Shown: positions 17,309 to 25,420 of the stretch, piece by piece
Layout: each line of letters starts with the position of its first letter
Numbering within the stretch: the first letter of the stretch is position 1
NCBI RefSeq assembly: GCF_023618015.1
Contig: NZ_JAJKBJ010000009.1
Location: 62,001 to 126,000 of the forward strand
DNA from: Legionella maioricensis
GTDB taxonomy: Bacteria > Pseudomonadota > Gammaproteobacteria > Legionellales > Legionellaceae
Length of the DNA: 64,000 nucleotides
Reading direction: 5' to 3'
Made by a program: the position numbers and the translations under genes
The notes under the pieces: generated by a model
The model's input: the letters and a program-made list of their open reading frames with translations, nothing else
What the model was told of the DNA's origin: nothing
Database searches by the model: none

Positions 17309-17981
17309 TAAACATATATCCAAACCCCCGGACGGTTTTTACTATGGGTTCGCCCTGCGGATTGTCACCTAATTTATTTCTTAAATTACTAATATGAACG
17401 TCAATACTTCTATCATAGGCGGTGTATTTTCTGCCTAGAGCATATTCTGTAAGTTCTTCTTTTGAAAATGCTTGCCCAGGCGATTTAATTAACATTTCCA
17501 ATATATTAAATTCAGCATTAGTCAATTCGAGAAACTTGCCTGCCATGGTGACGTGGCGCTTAGAGCAATCTACAACGATGTTATGTTGTTCTATGATGGG
17601 TCTTGATATTGGGATTTTTAAGGTTCGTCTTAAAATGGCTCGTAAGCGTGCGACCAATTCACGAGGATTGCAGGGCTTGGGTAAATAATCATCCGCACCA
17701 ATTTCCAGCCCTACGATGCGATCTATATCATCTCCCCGAGCAGTCAGCATCAGCACAGGGGTTTCTAGGTGTTCTCGTATCGCTTTTAATACTTCAAATC
17801 CATTTAATTTAGGGAGCATTACGTCAAGTACAATTGCATCAAATACTTGATTTAAAGCCTTTTTAACACCATTCTCACCATCATGAACACAAACCACATT
17901 GAACCCTTCGGGTTCTAGGTATTGAGTTAATAGATCAGTCAGTTCAGTATCATCATCGATGATGAGAATATTACTATTCAT
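17301..17981 (-). CDS. cpxR: CpxR-type OmpR-family response regulator
   Basis: This 226-residue regulator has an N-terminal receiver with the acidic pair in IIDDDTELTD, phospho-acceptor Asp in AIVLDVMLPKLNGFEVL, Thr in VLMLTARGDD and Lys in YLPKPCNPREL. A winged-helix DNA-binding domain follows (LTNAEFNILEMLI, YDRSIDVHISNLRNKLG, TVRGFGYMF). Pairing with a CpxA-like kinase and overall similarity support the cpxR name. It begins 7 bp after corC, so it belongs to the same minus-strand run as phoH, ybeY and corC. Confidence 0.88.
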   Translation of the reverse strand: MNSNILIIDDDTELTDLLTQYLEPEGFNVVCVHDGENGVKKALNQVFDAIVLDVMLPKLNGFEVLKAIREHLETPVLMLTARGDDIDRIVGLEIGADDYLPKPCNPRELVARLRAILRRTLKIPISRPIIEQHNIVVDCSKRHVTMAGKFLELTNAEFNILEMLIKSPGQAFSKEELTEYALGRKYTAYDRSIDVHISNLRNKLGDNPQGEPIVKTVRGFGYMFNA

Positions 17982-17988
17982 TAATTAG

Positions 17989-18852
17989 TTATCCTTCAGC
18001 ATTCATATTTGAGGTACCAGCAGGGCGCTTATCGATACACTCTAATAATTTAATTCTTCTTGCGTCTGCATTAATTATTTTAAATTCCAAATGGTTGATA
18101 GTAATTGTATCTCCCCGCTTGGGTAAATAACCAAAACTATTCATTACTATACCGCCAATCGTATCATAAGTTTCATCGCTGAAATCAGTATGCATCTGCT
18201 CATTAAATTCTTCAATAGGGGTATGGGCTTTAATGATGTAATGATGATCATGGTGGGTTTTAATGTAAGCATCCTCATCGATATCAAACTCATCTTCAAT
18301 ATCACCAATAATTTGCTCAATGATGTCTTCTATAGTGACAAAGCCGGATACTTCACCATATTCATCAACCACTATAGCCATATGATTGCGATTACAACGA
18401 AACTCACTGAGTAAACTATCAAGACGTCTACTTTCTGGAACAAATGTTACCTGTCGACAAATATCCAGCAAATCAAAAGAGTCAGCATTTCCTGGCTGAT
18501 AGCGTAATAAGTCTTTAGCATGTAGGACGCCAATTACTTCATCGGAACTTTCACCAATTACGGGAAATCGTGAATGTCCGGTGCGAGTAACCACTTTTAT
18601 AATTTCGTTATACTCATCATCGACGTTAATGGAAACCATTTGATTTTTGGGAAGCATGATGTCACGCACCCGCATTTTGGAGAATAAGATAGCCCCTTCT
18701 ATCATGGCCAGGGTTTCTGAATTAATCAGAGATCTGATCTGAGCGTCTCTTAATAAACTCACTAGTTCTTCCTGATTTTGTGGCTCTCCTTGCAAAAACT
18801 GCTTCAATCGGACGAACCACGAACCACCTTCTTCCTCTTTATTCAAGTTCAT
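17989..18852 (-). CDS. corC: CorC/YbeX-type CBS-domain protein
   Basis: This 287-residue cytosolic protein has paired CBS domains (RVRDIMLPKNQMVSINV..., VTFVPESRRLDSLLSEFR...VVDEYGEVSGFVTIEDI) and the C-terminal CorC_HlyC domain (ETYDTIGGIVMNSFGYLPKRGD). E. coli YbeX/CorC is linked to Mg/Co efflux and to ribosome metabolism. Its start overlaps the ybeY end by 14 bp, as in the conserved ybeZ-ybeY-ybeX order. Confidence 0.9.
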   Translation of the reverse strand: MNLNKEEEGGSWFVRLKQFLQGEPQNQEELVSLLRDAQIRSLINSETLAMIEGAILFSKMRVRDIMLPKNQMVSINVDDEYNEIIKVVTRTGHSRFPVIGESSDEVIGVLHAKDLLRYQPGNADSFDLLDICRQVTFVPESRRLDSLLSEFRCNRNHMAIVVDEYGEVSGFVTIEDIIEQIIGDIEDEFDIDEDAYIKTHHDHHYIIKAHTPIEEFNEQMHTDFSDETYDTIGGIVMNSFGYLPKRGDTITINHLEFKIINADARRIKLLECIDKRPAGTSNMNAEG

Positions 18853-19315
18853 GTACCTCTAAGTCATAAGGATTAGAATAACCTATTTCAGTTAATAGTT
18901 TCACTTCAAGTGACTGCATCTCAATGGCCTCATCATCCTTAATGTGATCATAGCCCAGTAAATGCAGTACTCCATGAATTACAATTAAAGACCAATGTTC
19001 TTTAAGTGATTTATTAAGTTGCTGGCTTTCAGCAAGTAACACGTCGGGGCAAATAATAATATCCCCTAAAAGCGGACACTCAAGTTCTATGTTATCAGGC
19101 AAAGAGCTGGGAAAAGCCAGAACATTAGTTGTTTTGTTTTGTTTTCTATAAGTATGATTTAAGTGGATCATTTCTTCAGAGTTAACAATACGTATTGTTA
19201 ACTCTGCATCATTTTGATGATCTTTTAGTGCGAGTTCAGCCAGACTGGATAATTCACTCTCTGTTAAAGGCAATGGCTTTTCAGTGGCATTTTGGATGTC
19301 GATGTAATAAGTCAT
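18839..19315 (-). CDS. ybeY: Endoribonuclease/rRNA maturation factor YbeY
   Basis: This 158-residue metalloprotein takes part in 16S rRNA 3'-end maturation and ribosome quality control. The zinc motif H-x3-H-x5-H is complete in HGVLHLLGYDHIKD, and the upstream TNVLAFPSS and LGDIIICPDVLLAE blocks are typical. The length matches E. coli (155). It overlaps phoH by four bases and corC by 14, giving a coupled phoH-ybeY-corC unit. Confidence 0.95.
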   Translation of the reverse strand: MTYYIDIQNATEKPLPLTESELSSLAELALKDHQNDAELTIRIVNSEEMIHLNHTYRKQNKTTNVLAFPSSLPDNIELECPLLGDIIICPDVLLAESQQLNKSLKEHWSLIVIHGVLHLLGYDHIKDDEAIEMQSLEVKLLTEIGYSNPYDLEVHELE

Positions 19316-20262
19316 TTCTTTTTTCCTGTATACTCGTTGTCATAGCAGTCCACAATTTTCGATACCAGAGGATGTCTGACGACTTCACGACTAGTGAATG
19401 TATGAATGCTTATCTCCGGAATTTTTTTAAATAAATTAATGGCATGGGCGAGGCCTGAATCAACGCCTTTAGGTAAGTCAACCTGCGTGATATCGCCGGT
19501 TATGACTGTTTTAGAGCCAAACCCCATTCGAGTTAAAAACATTTTCATTTGCATAACGGTGGTGTTCTGGGCCTCATCGAGAATGATAAATGATTCATTT
19601 AGAGTACGGCCACGCATGAATGCCAGTGGTAATACTTCGATGATGTCACTTTGAATCATTTTTTGTGTTTCTTTAAAGCCTATCATTTCATATAAAGCAT
19701 CATATATGGGTCTTAAATAAGGAAGCACTTTTTCGACCAGGTCGCCTGGTAGAAAGCCTAATTTTTCACCTGCCTCCACGGCTGGCCTTACAAAAATGAG
19801 TCTTTGTACCTCTCCTTTTTCAAAACTTTCTATAGCCTTAGAAACAGCAAGATAGGTTTTTCCGGTTCCTGCAGGGCCAACCGCAAAGGTGATCCCGAAT
19901 TTGTCAATGGCATCCAAAAATGCAGCTTGTTTATTATTTCGGGCTGAAATGGATTTGCGAGATAATTTAATATGATGAGTCATCGCGGTTTGGTAATCCT
20001 CATGGAGTAAAACACGGATAGTTTGAGTATCTATAGGTTTTTTGGACAACGGATATAATAAATTAAGTATTTGTTTTACTGCTTTGAATGACTGTTCAGA
20101 GGAACCAGACAGAATCACTGTGTTCTGTTTGATTTTGATAGTCAAATTGAAATGTTCTTCTAATAATTTAAAGTTACTGTGCAAAACACCACACAGATTA
20201 GCTATTTCCTGCGTACTAAGATGTGGTAGTTTTATGATGCTACTATTTAGTGTACTGCTCAA
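19312..20262 (-). CDS. ybeZ: PhoH-family ATPase (YbeZ)
   Basis: This 316-residue P-loop ATPase has an N-terminal KH-like segment (LEEHFNLTIKIKQNTVILSGS), Walker A GPAGTGKTYLA, Walker B FIILDEAQN and downstream sensor motifs (ITGDITQVDLPKGVDSGL). YbeZ proteins work with YbeY in RNA metabolism and stress, which fits the direct overlap with ybeY. It is the first gene of the five-gene minus-strand run that ends with cpxA, so the promoter for the run should lie in 20263-20410. Confidence 0.93.
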   Translation of the reverse strand: MSSTLNSSIIKLPHLSTQEIANLCGVLHSNFKLLEEHFNLTIKIKQNTVILSGSSEQSFKAVKQILNLLYPLSKKPIDTQTIRVLLHEDYQTAMTHHIKLSRKSISARNNKQAAFLDAIDKFGITFAVGPAGTGKTYLAVSKAIESFEKGEVQRLIFVRPAVEAGEKLGFLPGDLVEKVLPYLRPIYDALYEMIGFKETQKMIQSDIIEVLPLAFMRGRTLNESFIILDEAQNTTVMQMKMFLTRMGFGSKTVITGDITQVDLPKGVDSGLAHAINLFKKIPEISIHTFTSREVVRHPLVSKIVDCYDNEYTGKKK

Positions 20263-20375
20263 GAGTATTTATATAATTAAAATGACCATACTTAAAGAAT
20301 AGTTCAAAAGCTGCCTCTTCTGCAAGTTTAATACTATTAAATAAAGCAATATTTCACTAATTTACCCGAGATACA

Positions 20376-20384
20376 TGCTATAAT
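20376..20384 (+). promoter_or_regulatory. Extended -10 promoter of the rnm/yciV gene
   Basis: TGCTATAAT matches an extended -10 (TGN-TATAAT) 27 bp upstream of the ATG at 20411. No good -35 is seen, as is common for extended -10 promoters. Confidence 0.5.
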
Positions 20385-20410
20385 CTTTTGATTTAAGTAA
20401 TTCATTATTT

Positions 20411-21235
20411 ATGATTGATCTTCATTGTCATAGTAATTTTTCCGATGGGGCGTTAAGCCCTGAGGAATTAATACAAAAAGCTCAAAATCAACAGTTACTA
20501 TGCCTGTCTCTAACTGACCACGATACTGTTGCTGGTTACAGCGCATTAAATCAAGCTGCTTCAACGACTCAAATTAAAATAATTAATGGGATAGAGCTGA
20601 GTGCTCGTTGGAAGAAATATGATATTCATGTATTGGGATATCAAATCAATCATTCTTCTGAATTAAATGATTTAATTCAACAGCAAAATCAAAGTAGAAT
20701 AGAGCGAGCCGTAGCAATTGGTCAATCGCTATCTTTGGTTGGTATAATGGATGCTTATGATAAAGCCTGTGAGTTGGCGGGGCATAATAGAGTTGGACGC
20801 CCTCATTTTGCCCGTGTCTTAATTAACGAAGGCAAAACACGGGATATGAAATCTGCTTTTAAACAATTTCTGGGCAGAGGCAAAAATGCCTATATTCCTA
20901 CGCCATGGATTACTATTCAAGAAGCAGTCAAGGGAATAGTTGACGCAGGGGGTAAGGCAGTTATTGCTCATCCGCTCAAATACGGATTGACGCGTTCTAA
21001 ATTGCATGAGTTAATCAAAGAATTTAAAGAGGCTGGTGGGGAAGGTATTGAAGTGGTTTCAGGCGAAATGACAGTGACACAAATTCAAGAAATGGCCGCA
21101 ACAAGTATACGGTTTAATTTGTTAGCCTCTTCAGGCTCAGATTTTCATAGTGACGCATTATCTCGCATAAACCTTGGACGACAGCAACAACTACCAGTAA
21201 ACTGTAAGCCTATTTGGCATGATTGGAACATTTAA
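20411..21235 (+). CDS. rnm: PHP-domain 5'-3' exoribonuclease (RNase AM / YciV)
   Basis: This 274-residue PHP phosphoesterase begins with the metal motif MIDLHCHSNFSDG and continues with LSLTDHDTVAGY, IELSARW, HVLGYQI, NRVGRPHFARVL, KAVIAHPLKYG and SSGSDFHSD. These residues supply the trinuclear metal site. E. coli YciV (RNase AM) trims 5' ends of rRNAs and degrades short oligonucleotides. It is followed immediately by yciO, the same order as in E. coli, which supports this assignment over other PHP proteins. Confidence 0.88.
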   Translation: MIDLHCHSNFSDGALSPEELIQKAQNQQLLCLSLTDHDTVAGYSALNQAASTTQIKIINGIELSARWKKYDIHVLGYQINHSSELNDLIQQQNQSRIERAVAIGQSLSLVGIMDAYDKACELAGHNRVGRPHFARVLINEGKTRDMKSAFKQFLGRGKNAYIPTPWITIQEAVKGIVDAGGKAVIAHPLKYGLTRSKLHELIKEFKEAGGEGIEVVSGEMTVTQIQEMAATSIRFNLLASSGSDFHSDALSRINLGRQQQLPVNCKPIWHDWNI

Positions 21236-21246
21236 CAGGGGACTTT

Positions 21247-21867
21247 ATGAGTCAGTTTTTCGCATTACATCCTGATAATCCTCAAGCTCGATTGCTGAGA
21301 AAAGCGGTTTCCATTATTGAAGAGGGCGGATTAATTGTTTATCCAACCGATTCTGGTTATGCATTAGGCTGTAGTCTTGGGAATAAATCAGCTCTTGAGC
21401 GCATCAGGCGTTTAAGGCAATTGGATAAAAATCACAATATGACTTTGGTTTGCCGTGATTTATCTCAGCTCGGAACGTACGCCAAGGTATCGAATTCTAT
21501 ATTTAGGCTTTTGAAGGCTTTTACGCCAGGCTCCTATACTTTTATTCTCAATGCAACGCATGAAGTGCCTCGTTTAATGCTTCATCCGAAGAGAAGAACC
21601 TTGGGACTTAGAGTACCAGACAATACGATAACCCTATCTTTGTTGGAGTGTTTGGAAGCTCCCTTGATGAGTACCACTTTGATTCTTCCAGGTGCAAAAG
21701 CACCTTTAAGTGAACCTGAGGCCATTAAGGACCTTTTAGGGGCTCAAACTGATCTTATTATTGATGGCGGCAATTGTGGGCATGAACCTACTACAGTCGT
21801 TGATTTAACAGGCGACTATCCCGTGATTTTAAGAGAGGGGAAGGGCGATCCCGAACCTTTTAGATAA
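21247..21867 (+). CDS. yciO: YciO, Sua5/YrdC-family protein
   Basis: The ATG at 21247 has AGGGG just upstream and gives 206 residues starting MSQFFALHPDNPQARLL, nearly identical in layout to E. coli YciO. The YrdC domain shows GGLIVYPTDSGYALGC, KNHNMTLVC, LGLRVPD and DGGNCGHEPTTVVDL. Sua5/TsaC members make threonylcarbamoyl-AMP for tRNA t6A, but YciO's own role is less clear. It lies in the rnm-yciO-trpS-scpAB-rluB run. Confidence 0.9.
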   Translation: MSQFFALHPDNPQARLLRKAVSIIEEGGLIVYPTDSGYALGCSLGNKSALERIRRLRQLDKNHNMTLVCRDLSQLGTYAKVSNSIFRLLKAFTPGSYTFILNATHEVPRLMLHPKRRTLGLRVPDNTITLSLLECLEAPLMSTTLILPGAKAPLSEPEAIKDLLGAQTDLIIDGGNCGHEPTTVVDLTGDYPVILREGKGDPEPFR

Positions 21868-21962
21868 TGTCAGCTCGATTAAATGTATATCAAGGGATGT
21901 AAAATTTTTTACGGATTTTTAGAGAAATTATTGTTTTAATTATTAACTAGCAGAGGATATTG

Positions 21963-23177
21963 ATGTCAGCATTATTTACTTCCAATAAACGAGTTGTTTC
22001 TGGAATGCGTGTCAGTGGACGGTTACATCTTGGACATTATCATGGTGTATTAAAAAACTGGATTAAATTACAACATCAATATGATTGTTTCTTTTTTGCG
22101 GCCGATTGGCATGGTTTAACGACGCAATATGAAGATCCCAGCTTTATAAAAAACCATGTTTGGGATATGGTCATTGACTGGCTGGCCTGTGGTGTTAATC
22201 CTGGATTATCAACAATCTTTATTCAATCCTGGGTCCCTGAACATGCGGAATTACATTTACTTTTATCAATGATTACGCCTTTAGGATGGCTAGAGCGAGT
22301 ACCTAGCTATAAAGATCAACAGGAAAAGTTAAAAGAGAAAGACTTATCAACCTATGGCTTTTTAGGTTATCCCTTGCTGCAAAGTGCTGATGTTTTATTG
22401 TATCACGCGGACTATGTTCCAGTAGGCGAAGATCAGGTAGCTCACATCGAGTTAATACGTGAAGTAGCCCGTCGCTTTAATCATATTTATGGTAAGGAAG
22501 CTAATTTTGAAGAATTAGCTATAGAAGCGATAAGTAAAATGGGCAAAAAAAATGGAAAAATTTATAAAGAATTGCGACGACAGTTTCAAGAAAATGGTGT
22601 TCATGAGTCTATAAAAACAGCACAGGCCCTTTTAGAAGATCAATCCAATTTATCGATAGGGGATAAAGAAAGATTATTAGGCTATTTGGAAGGAAGCGGC
22701 AAAATTATATTGCCTGAACCTCATCCCATGCTAACAGAAAACGCAAAAATGCCAGGAACTGATGGACAGAAAATGTCCAAGTCTTATAATAATACCATTA
22801 TGTTAAGAGAGAAGCCTGAACAGGTAGAAAAGAAAGTGTTGACCATGCCAACTGATCCGGCACGAGTTAAACGAACTGATCCTGGTGATCCAGAAAAATG
22901 TCCTGTATGGCAGTTCCATAAGATCTATTCTAATAATGAGGTTAAGGATTGGGTACAAAAAGGGTGTCGTTCTGCAGGGATTGGTTGTATTGATTGTAAA
23001 AGACCAGTCATTGACGCCATTAATCAAGAACTTGCGCCCATTCAGGAATCCATTGTTGGTTATGAATCCGATTTAGGTTCAGTGAAGCGTATCGTTAGTG
23101 AAGGAAGCGAAGCTGCCAGAGAGGAAGCTAATAAAACGTTAAATACAGTAAGAGAAGTAATGGGTTTGGATTACTGA
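21963..23177 (+). CDS. trpS: Tryptophanyl-tRNA synthetase (long form)
   Basis: This class Ic synthetase charges tRNA-Trp. The HIGH-like motif is RLHLGHYHG and the KMSKS motif is GQKMSKS. The binding blocks FAADWHGLTT, PLLQSADVLLY and VGEDQVAHIELIREVARRFN are conserved. At 404 residues it is longer than the ~334-residue E. coli type, mostly because of ~60 extra residues before KMSKS (KNGKIYKELRRQFQENGVH...), and it has a C-x2-C pair in GIGCIDCKRP. I chose the ATG at 21963 with GAGGAT upstream. It is followed at once by scpA. Confidence 0.93.
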   Translation: MSALFTSNKRVVSGMRVSGRLHLGHYHGVLKNWIKLQHQYDCFFFAADWHGLTTQYEDPSFIKNHVWDMVIDWLACGVNPGLSTIFIQSWVPEHAELHLLLSMITPLGWLERVPSYKDQQEKLKEKDLSTYGFLGYPLLQSADVLLYHADYVPVGEDQVAHIELIREVARRFNHIYGKEANFEELAIEAISKMGKKNGKIYKELRRQFQENGVHESIKTAQALLEDQSNLSIGDKERLLGYLEGSGKIILPEPHPMLTENAKMPGTDGQKMSKSYNNTIMLREKPEQVEKKVLTMPTDPARVKRTDPGDPEKCPVWQFHKIYSNNEVKDWVQKGCRSAGIGCIDCKRPVIDAINQELAPIQESIVGYESDLGSVKRIVSEGSEAAREEANKTLNTVREVMGLDY

Positions 23178-23178
23178 T

Positions 23179-23973
23179 ATGAGTACCGAGTTATCAATTA
23201 AGCCTGAGATACGCGCTATAGTAGACGGTAAAGAGCTTACTCAGGTCCCTGATGACTTATTTATTCCTCCAGATGCTTTAGAGGTGCTACTGGACTCTTT
23301 CAGTGGGCCTCTGGATTTACTTTTATATCTGATCCGAAAACAAAATATAGACATACTTAATATCCCTATCGTGAGTATTACCAAACAATACCTTCAATAC
23401 ATCCAGCTTATGGAGTGTCGTCGTTTAGAACTTGCAGCTGATTACTTGCTGATGGCGGCTATGTTAGCAGAAATTAAATCCAGATTATTATTGCCTGTCT
23501 CTGCAACTAGTGAAGATGAGGAAGATGAAGATCCACGAATGACATTAGTGAGGAGATTGCAGGCTTATGAACAAATAAAACACGCTGCTGAGCTGCTTGA
23601 TGGCCTCCCAAGGAAAGAGCGAGACACGTTTTTAATTCAAGTAATGCCTGATGAGCTGGAAACGATAAAAATCCATCCTGAGGTTGAGTTAGCTGAGTTA
23701 ATTGAGGCGATGAAATCATTATTGCAGCGAGAGGAGCATCTGACTCATCATCAGGTGGCCAAGGAAATCATGTCAGTTCGTGAGCGAATGAGTCAAGTTT
23801 TGCTTCAATTACAACAGCATAAAGTTTTAGAATTTAATCAATTATTTACCCTTGAAGAGGGGCGCATGGGGTTAGTCGTTTCATTATTGGCTATTCTTGA
23901 ATTAGCAAGGCAATCTTTATTGATTATAACGCAAGCTCAGGCATTTTCTCCTATCCACTTGCAGGCGGCATGA
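23179..23973 (+). CDS. scpA: Segregation and condensation protein ScpA
   Basis: This 264-residue kleisin bridges SMC heads in chromosome condensation. The N-terminal region FSGPLDLLLYLIRKQNIDIL is the family signature and is followed by YLQYIQLMECRRLELAADYLLMAAMLAEIKSRLLLP. A central acidic linker (SEDEEDEDP) leads to the C-terminal winged-helix region. It starts one base after the trpS stop and is followed one base later by scpB, its usual partner. Confidence 0.92.
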   Translation: MSTELSIKPEIRAIVDGKELTQVPDDLFIPPDALEVLLDSFSGPLDLLLYLIRKQNIDILNIPIVSITKQYLQYIQLMECRRLELAADYLLMAAMLAEIKSRLLLPVSATSEDEEDEDPRMTLVRRLQAYEQIKHAAELLDGLPRKERDTFLIQVMPDELETIKIHPEVELAELIEAMKSLLQREEHLTHHQVAKEIMSVRERMSQVLLQLQQHKVLEFNQLFTLEEGRMGLVVSLLAILELARQSLLIITQAQAFSPIHLQAA

Positions 23974-23974
23974 T

Positions 23975-24550
23975 ATGGATGAAAATGAATTTAAAAATAT
24001 AGTTGAAGCCATACTTTTAAGCTCTAATGAACCTGTTTCTCTAGAAAAGATGCAGGAAGTTTTTGAAGAAAATCAAAGGCCAACAATAGCGGATTTAAAA
24101 AAAGTAATGGCTCACTTGCAGGCTGATTATTCATCACGAGCATTTGAGTTAATTCAAGTTGCAAGCGGTTACCACGTGCAGACCAAAACTGAATATAGTT
24201 CTTGGGTATCTCGTATGCAAATTGAAAAACCTGCCAAATACTCACGCGCATTACTTGAAACTTTGGCAATAATTGCTTATAAGCAACCTGTTACCCGTGC
24301 TGATATCGAAGAAATACGCGGGGTAGCAGTCAACAGCCAGATAATGAAGACTCTAATGGAAAGAGAGTGGATTCGAATTGCCGGTTATAAAAACGTTCCC
24401 GGAAAACCAGCTGTTTATACTACAACTAAAGAATTTTTGAATTATTTTAATCTAAACTATTTAAACGAACTTCCATCCTTACCCGAAGTTTTGGAAACAT
24501 TGACCGTGCATAATGCAAACCAAACTAATGAAGAGTGTATTACTGAATGA
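23975..24550 (+). CDS. scpB: Segregation and condensation protein ScpB
   Basis: This 191-residue protein consists of two winged-helix domains and works as a dimer on ScpA. Signature parts are IVEAILLSSNEPVSLEKM, ELIQVASGYHVQTK, YSRALLETLAIIAYKQPVTRADIEEIRGV and KTLMEREWIRIAGYKNVPGKPAVYTTT. It has the usual length. The last codons overlap the rluB start (ATGA), so translation is coupled. Confidence 0.94.
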   Translation: MDENEFKNIVEAILLSSNEPVSLEKMQEVFEENQRPTIADLKKVMAHLQADYSSRAFELIQVASGYHVQTKTEYSSWVSRMQIEKPAKYSRALLETLAIIAYKQPVTRADIEEIRGVAVNSQIMKTLMEREWIRIAGYKNVPGKPAVYTTTKEFLNYFNLNYLNELPSLPEVLETLTVHNANQTNEECITE

Positions 24551-25287
24551 GCAGCGAAAGGTTACAAAAAATATTAAGTCAGGCAGGCCTGGGTTCTCGT
24601 CGTGAAATGGAGCGATGGATAGAGAATGGTTGGGTTCAAGTTAATGGTAAGCCCGTAAAACTGGGCGATTCAGCAGGACCACTTGATAAAATTACGGTGA
24701 AAGGGAAATTAATTTCCAATCCGCTAAAGATAAAGCAAAATACAAGAATTTTGCTTTATCATAAGCCTGTTGGAGAAATTTCAAGCCGCCATGATCCAAA
24801 ATTCGATAAGACTGTATTTGATAATTTACCCCATTTAAAACAGGGACGATGGGTGCAGGTGGGGCGATTGGACGTTAATACCTCAGGACTGCTTATTTTT
24901 ACTACTAATGGTGAGTTGGCTAACCAATTAATGCATCCTAAGTATGGCCTGGAAAGAGAATATGCCGTGAGAGTGCATGGACAAGTAAGTCCGGATGCTT
25001 TACGTAATTTGGAGAAGGGAGTAGCTTTGGATGATGGAATGGCTAAATTCACTCGTATAGAGTTTCGCGGCGGTGAAGGATCTAATTCATGGTATCATGT
25101 TACTTTGAATGAAGGTCGAAATCGCGAAGTAAGACGCCTTTGGGAGTCTCAAGGCGTTGAGGTAAGTCGTTTAATTAGAATTCGCTATGGAATGCTTTCC
25201 ATGCCAAGGTTTTTAACCAGAGGCCAGACTTATGAGCTTAATCCCAAACAAGTGACTGAGTTTATAGGTTCACTACCTAAAGAATAA
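24547..25287 (+). CDS. rluB: 23S rRNA pseudouridine synthase RluB
   Basis: This 246-residue enzyme is predicted to modify U2605 of 23S rRNA. An N-terminal S4 RNA-binding domain (ERLQKILSQAGLGSRREMERW) is followed by the RsuA/RluB catalytic core with the Asp in VGRLDVNTSGLLIFTTNG and the NEGRNREVRRLWESQGV motif. It lacks the long basic C-terminal tail of E. coli RluB. RluE and RluF are related alternatives, but the scpAB-rluB neighbourhood is characteristic of RluB. Confidence 0.9.
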   Translation: MSSERLQKILSQAGLGSRREMERWIENGWVQVNGKPVKLGDSAGPLDKITVKGKLISNPLKIKQNTRILLYHKPVGEISSRHDPKFDKTVFDNLPHLKQGRWVQVGRLDVNTSGLLIFTTNGELANQLMHPKYGLEREYAVRVHGQVSPDALRNLEKGVALDDGMAKFTRIEFRGGEGSNSWYHVTLNEGRNREVRRLWESQGVEVSRLIRIRYGMLSMPRFLTRGQTYELNPKQVTEFIGSLPKE

Positions 25288-25339
25288 GAATCCCCTGTGC
25301 TATTTTCTGAGTCTTATACAGAGCTCTGAAGACCAATTC

Positions 25340-25385
25340 TTGTTCTACTCCGGCGCCCCGTGGCATGTCCACTAGGGCGTAGGCA
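25340..25385. repeat. Possible decayed copy of the TTGTCC stem-loop repeat
   Basis: The segment CCCGTGG-CATGT-CCACTAGGG (about 25356-25377) folds like the inner stem-loop of the dispersed repeat at 57738-57756 (CCTGCGG-CTTGT-CCGCAGG). Stem changes fall on both sides. It lies between convergent rluB and the aminotransferase gene. The match is short, so this is tentative. Confidence 0.3.
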
Positions 25386-25420
25386 AGTGTGCAAAACTGA
25401 TAAGTACAGGCTCTTATGTT

